From: Bacteroidia bacterium
Lineage (GTDB): Bacteria; Bacteroidota; Bacteroidia; Bacteroidales; GCA-2748055
Direction: 5' to 3'
Assembly: GCA_004525825.1 (NCBI GenBank)
Contig: SPBY01000012.1
Span: 1-16,922, forward strand
DNA: 16,922 nucleotides
Shown: in pieces, positions 14,681 to 16,922 of the stretch
Numbering within the stretch: position 1 is the stretch's first letter
Layout of the letters: the number at the start of each line of letters is the position of its first letter
Notes under the pieces: generated by a model
Seen by the model: only the letters and a program-made list of their open reading frames with translations
Database searches by the model: none
What the model was told of the DNA's origin: nothing
Program-made: the position numbers and the translations under genes

Positions 14681-16335
14681 TCTTCAAAATCTGCGCTTGT
14701 TCTGGCCACCGGATACTTTACACTCTCAATCTCTGGTTTTACATTCAACTCAAAAGGATATTGAACATACCAATAGGAGGTCAAGGCATAGTTGATCCGG
14801 GCGGGTGCCCAGTGCCATAATTCAATGTTAGAGTTTATCGAAGAGGTGAATGGGATGGCATCCAGGGAGCGGTGGCGCATATTGACCGTTAAACCTCCGT
14901 CATTCGAATTGCCCTCGTTCCCATCTCCCACAGGCTGTGATATGAAAGGATGAGAGAAGGGTTCCCGGCGTCCGAAAGCATATCCATAATAATCTTCCGA
15001 ACCCGTTCCAAAACTTGAAGGAAATGTTTCCCCATCCACAAAGATTTTCTCATCCCCTTCCCCCCACCATTGATAGGAAGTATTAAAAAGGGTGATTTGA
15101 TCGCCCACATACAATCCCTTTCCTTTGATACCAATGAAGTTCAGGTCGAAGTAATTTCCGAGACTGTCTCTGGTATAGAGGTGACGGTATTCATGCCAGG
15201 AGCTGCCAAAATACATGCTGTTTGATTTCCACTGATAATCGGTTAGTACAACCTTTCCTGTGATTTTGATATTCTCCTTGCCGTAATTGGTAAAGGTAAG
15301 CCGGCAGCTTTCTTGAAAGGGCATCACCCAGTGGGATTCCATCACTCCATCCTCGTCGGAACGGTTCATCCAGGTTTGATGAGGGCTCGTCCTATTAGCT
15401 GTGCCGAAGAATTCACCTGCCGGGACCCATATGGTCTCTGTACCATCAAATGATGCTGATAAAACGGTCGATCGCAAGGCCTGTAAGGTATCTGGGGCAG
15501 AAATTTCCAGGAGCAGCTTACCCACGGCAGCAGCACCCCTTCGATCGAAGTCCAATGTGAGGGCCGCTCCCGGAGCAAGCTCTTTATCGAATTCCCTTTC
15601 ATCCACATGATTTATTATGGGATCTTCCAGTAACTCTTTCGCCTTATCCAGCAGCGGTTTGGACTTTGCGAGAGCTTCCTTTGAAAAACTCTCTACCCTG
15701 GTTCCTTCCGGATAGTCCCGGTAGCCTATGTTATAAAAAACATCCGGGAAATAGTTACCCTCCTCAGTTAGTTCCAGGGCATCGCATTCGTAGGTTATTT
15801 TGCAGTGGGTGGCAAAGGGAATGGGGAGGTAGAAATTATGGTCCATATCCCTTCCTTTTTCATAAACAGGCACTCCCAGATGCACAGAAACTGCAAAGGG
15901 GGCAGAGCAAAGCAGATTCCCGCTCAATACCTGATCAGCACGCCCCTCTATCACAGGAAGCTCCTGGTGGTCCAGATATACCCGTATGAGCCCTTCCTGG
16001 GCGAGATAGAATGTCATCCACCACCGGACAATGGCCCCGGGCCCCTCGGTATCAAACATGACGAATTCCCGTCGCCCCATGTGCTGTTCCACCCTTATAA
16101 AATGCGACATGTCGGCATTTGCATACCATCCCTCATGGTTTGGAGACACAGAAGCGCGATTATAGCTGCTAAATTGCCGGAGATGGTATTGGGTCCCTGG
16201 ATAATAACTCAGCTTGGACCTGATGGCCATTTCTGTGATCAGGGAGTCCAGGGTGACTTGCTTTGTGCAGGCGCAGCACAGCATCAGGCAGGTCATGGCC
16301 AGCCATCCTTTGGGAATGGAATTTCTACAAGTCAT
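14677..16335 (-). CDS. GH172 (DUF2961) lipoprotein, short form
   Basis: This 552-residue protein has a short lipoprotein-type signal peptide (hydrophobic about 11-22, Cys23 in the CCAC region, exact lipid-modified Cys uncertain because three cysteines lie close together). The DUF2961 domain covers nearly the whole chain, with the early EFVMFDTEGPGAIVRWWMT strand region (90-108), FYLPIPFATHCKITYECD (168-185), WWGEGDEKIFVDGETFPS (423-440) and FGTGSEDYYGYAFG (442-455). Glu426 and Glu447 have the 21-residue spacing expected for the GH172 catalytic pair. It lacks the C-terminal domain of the longer paralogue at 11490-13595. The gene begins 34 bases after the SusD gene and its stop overlaps the amidohydrolase start as ATGA. 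Action on a furanoside bond in the envelope is likely from the family; the sugar is unknown. Confidence 0.88.
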   Translation of the reverse strand: MTCRNSIPKGWLAMTCLMLCCACTKQVTLDSLITEMAIRSKLSYYPGTQYHLRQFSSYNRASVSPNHEGWYANADMSHFIRVEQHMGRREFVMFDTEGPGAIVRWWMTFYLAQEGLIRVYLDHQELPVIEGRADQVLSGNLLCSAPFAVSVHLGVPVYEKGRDMDHNFYLPIPFATHCKITYECDALELTEEGNYFPDVFYNIGYRDYPEGTRVESFSKEALAKSKPLLDKAKELLEDPIINHVDEREFDKELAPGAALTLDFDRRGAAAVGKLLLEISAPDTLQALRSTVLSASFDGTETIWVPAGEFFGTANRTSPHQTWMNRSDEDGVMESHWVMPFQESCRLTFTNYGKENIKITGKVVLTDYQWKSNSMYFGSSWHEYRHLYTRDSLGNYFDLNFIGIKGKGLYVGDQITLFNTSYQWWGEGDEKIFVDGETFPSSFGTGSEDYYGYAFGRREPFSHPFISQPVGDGNEGNSNDGGLTVNMRHRSLDAIPFTSSINSNIELWHWAPARINYALTSYWYVQYPFELNVKPEIESVKYPVARTSADFEE

Positions 16336-16369
16336 ATATCCAGATTTGGGGCTTACGCTTCATTGCTTA

Positions 16370-16922
16370 TTACCATCCGGGATTCTGGTCCAGGTTGTTG
16401 TTAAGAGTTAGTTCATCGCTTGGAATGGGAGCCAGGTAATCGCGCTCCGGATCAAATCCGAATCCAGTCGGGACCTGGACCTGGTAGGGATCAATATATC
16501 CTTCCCCGTCCACATAAAGATTTACGCCCACAATGATACTTGGCAAACCTGATCCATCCGGTTTCAAGTAGGTGCCCTCCAGGTTTGATCCCACATACTT
16601 AATTCCCCTGGGCCTGATATTTTCGATCAGGTGATGGGCCCTCCAGCGGGCCAGGTCATCCCATCTGCTTGCTTCAAAGGCCAGCTCAATGCGTCTCTCG
16701 CGACGGATCTCATTGATGATGGGGCTAAGGTCCGGGTAGTCCCAATCCGGATCAAATGCAATATTGCCCAGATCCATTGGTATCATCCCGACGCGACCGC
16801 GGAGCAGATTCACACTGATGTCAATATCATTCTGTGTAAGGGTGCCAAGTTCTGCCTTTGCCTCTGCATAAATGAGCAATGCCTCAGAATAACGGAATAT
16901 GATGGAGGCCATCCATCCACCG
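16370..16922 (-). CDS. SusD/RagB-family nutrient-binding outer membrane lipoprotein, C-terminal part
   Basis: The frame is open to the right window edge, so the start is outside; an internal ATG at 16910-16912 is not the start because Trp-Gly-Gly codons continue upstream of it. About 184 residues are visible. The segment FRYSEALLIYAEAKAELG, followed by LLRGRVGMIPMD, a IINEIRRERRIELAFEASRW stretch with DDLARWRAH, and the terminal LTNxxLxQNPGW-like end (here LTLNNNLDQNPGW) is the standard C-terminal signature of SusD/RagB proteins. These surface lipoproteins form the lid of a TonB-dependent SusC transporter and capture glycan or peptide. A SusC gene is expected next to it beyond the window. It is the most upstream visible gene of the minus-strand cluster, 34 bases before the short GH172 gene, which ties the following enzymes to a polysaccharide-utilization-type system. 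Confidence 0.93.
   Translation of the reverse strand, partial: GGWMASIIFRYSEALLIYAEAKAELGTLTQNDIDISVNLLRGRVGMIPMDLGNIAFDPDWDYPDLSPIINEIRRERRIELAFEASRWDDLARWRAHHLIENIRPRGIKYVGSNLEGTYLKPDGSGLPSIIVGVNLYVDGEGYIDPYQVQVPTGFGFDPERDYLAPIPSDELTLNNNLDQNPGW

Noticed and set aside
15805..16404. Open frame of 199 codons on the plus strand, opposite the short GH172 gene and the SusD end
   Set aside because: It spans two real minus-strand genes and their gap, and its translation resembles no known protein.

Overview
The window looks like chromosomal DNA of a Bacteroidota bacterium (Bacteroidia type). The clearest marker is a SusD/RagB-type outer-membrane glycan-binding protein at the right edge. Several lipoproteins with Bacteroidetes-style signal peptides, two DUF2961 (GH172) proteins, a Tat-exported GH109-like protein, and start sites without strong Shine-Dalgarno sequences agree with this. 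I cannot name the genus. The window is almost fully coding: no gap between genes exceeds about 40 bases, and I see no RNA genes, CRISPR array, insertion sequence or clear promoter or terminator.

Layout. A plus-strand cluster (1-3771) runs from the 3' end of a CocE/NonD-type hydrolase, through a secreted ADP-ribosylglycohydrolase-fold protein, an enoyl-CoA hydratase and a NagB-like sugar-phosphate protein, to a broken PfkB sugar kinase. A minus-strand cluster (16922 down to 3768) runs from SusD (partial) through a GH172 lipoprotein, an amidohydrolase lipoprotein, a second and longer GH172 lipoprotein, a DUF5009/HGSNAT-like membrane acyltransferase, a Tat-exported GH109-like oxidoreductase-fold protein, and a GH116-like lipoprotein, to a cytoplasmic amidohydrolase paralogue and a FucI/AraA-like isomerase. 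The two clusters converge, and their stop codons overlap in the palindrome TTAA at 3768-3771. Minus-strand genes are separated by about 10-35 bases or overlap by 4 bases (ATGA, twice), so one long transcript starting outside the window is likely.

How the genes may work together (inference). The minus-strand set resembles a polysaccharide utilization locus built from unusual enzymes. SusD would bind a glycan at the surface. GH172, GH116 and GH109 family members would cleave it in the cell envelope, the lipoprotein amidohydrolase would act there too, and the cytoplasmic amidohydrolase and isomerase would process the imported product. The plus-strand NagB-like protein and PfkB kinase look like a former sugar-phosphate module, but the kinase has lost about half its length. 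The substrate cannot be read from the sequence. Furanoside-acting folds (GH172, ADP-ribosylglycohydrolase) and amino-sugar-related folds (GH109, NagB, HGSNAT-like) recur, which is suggestive only.
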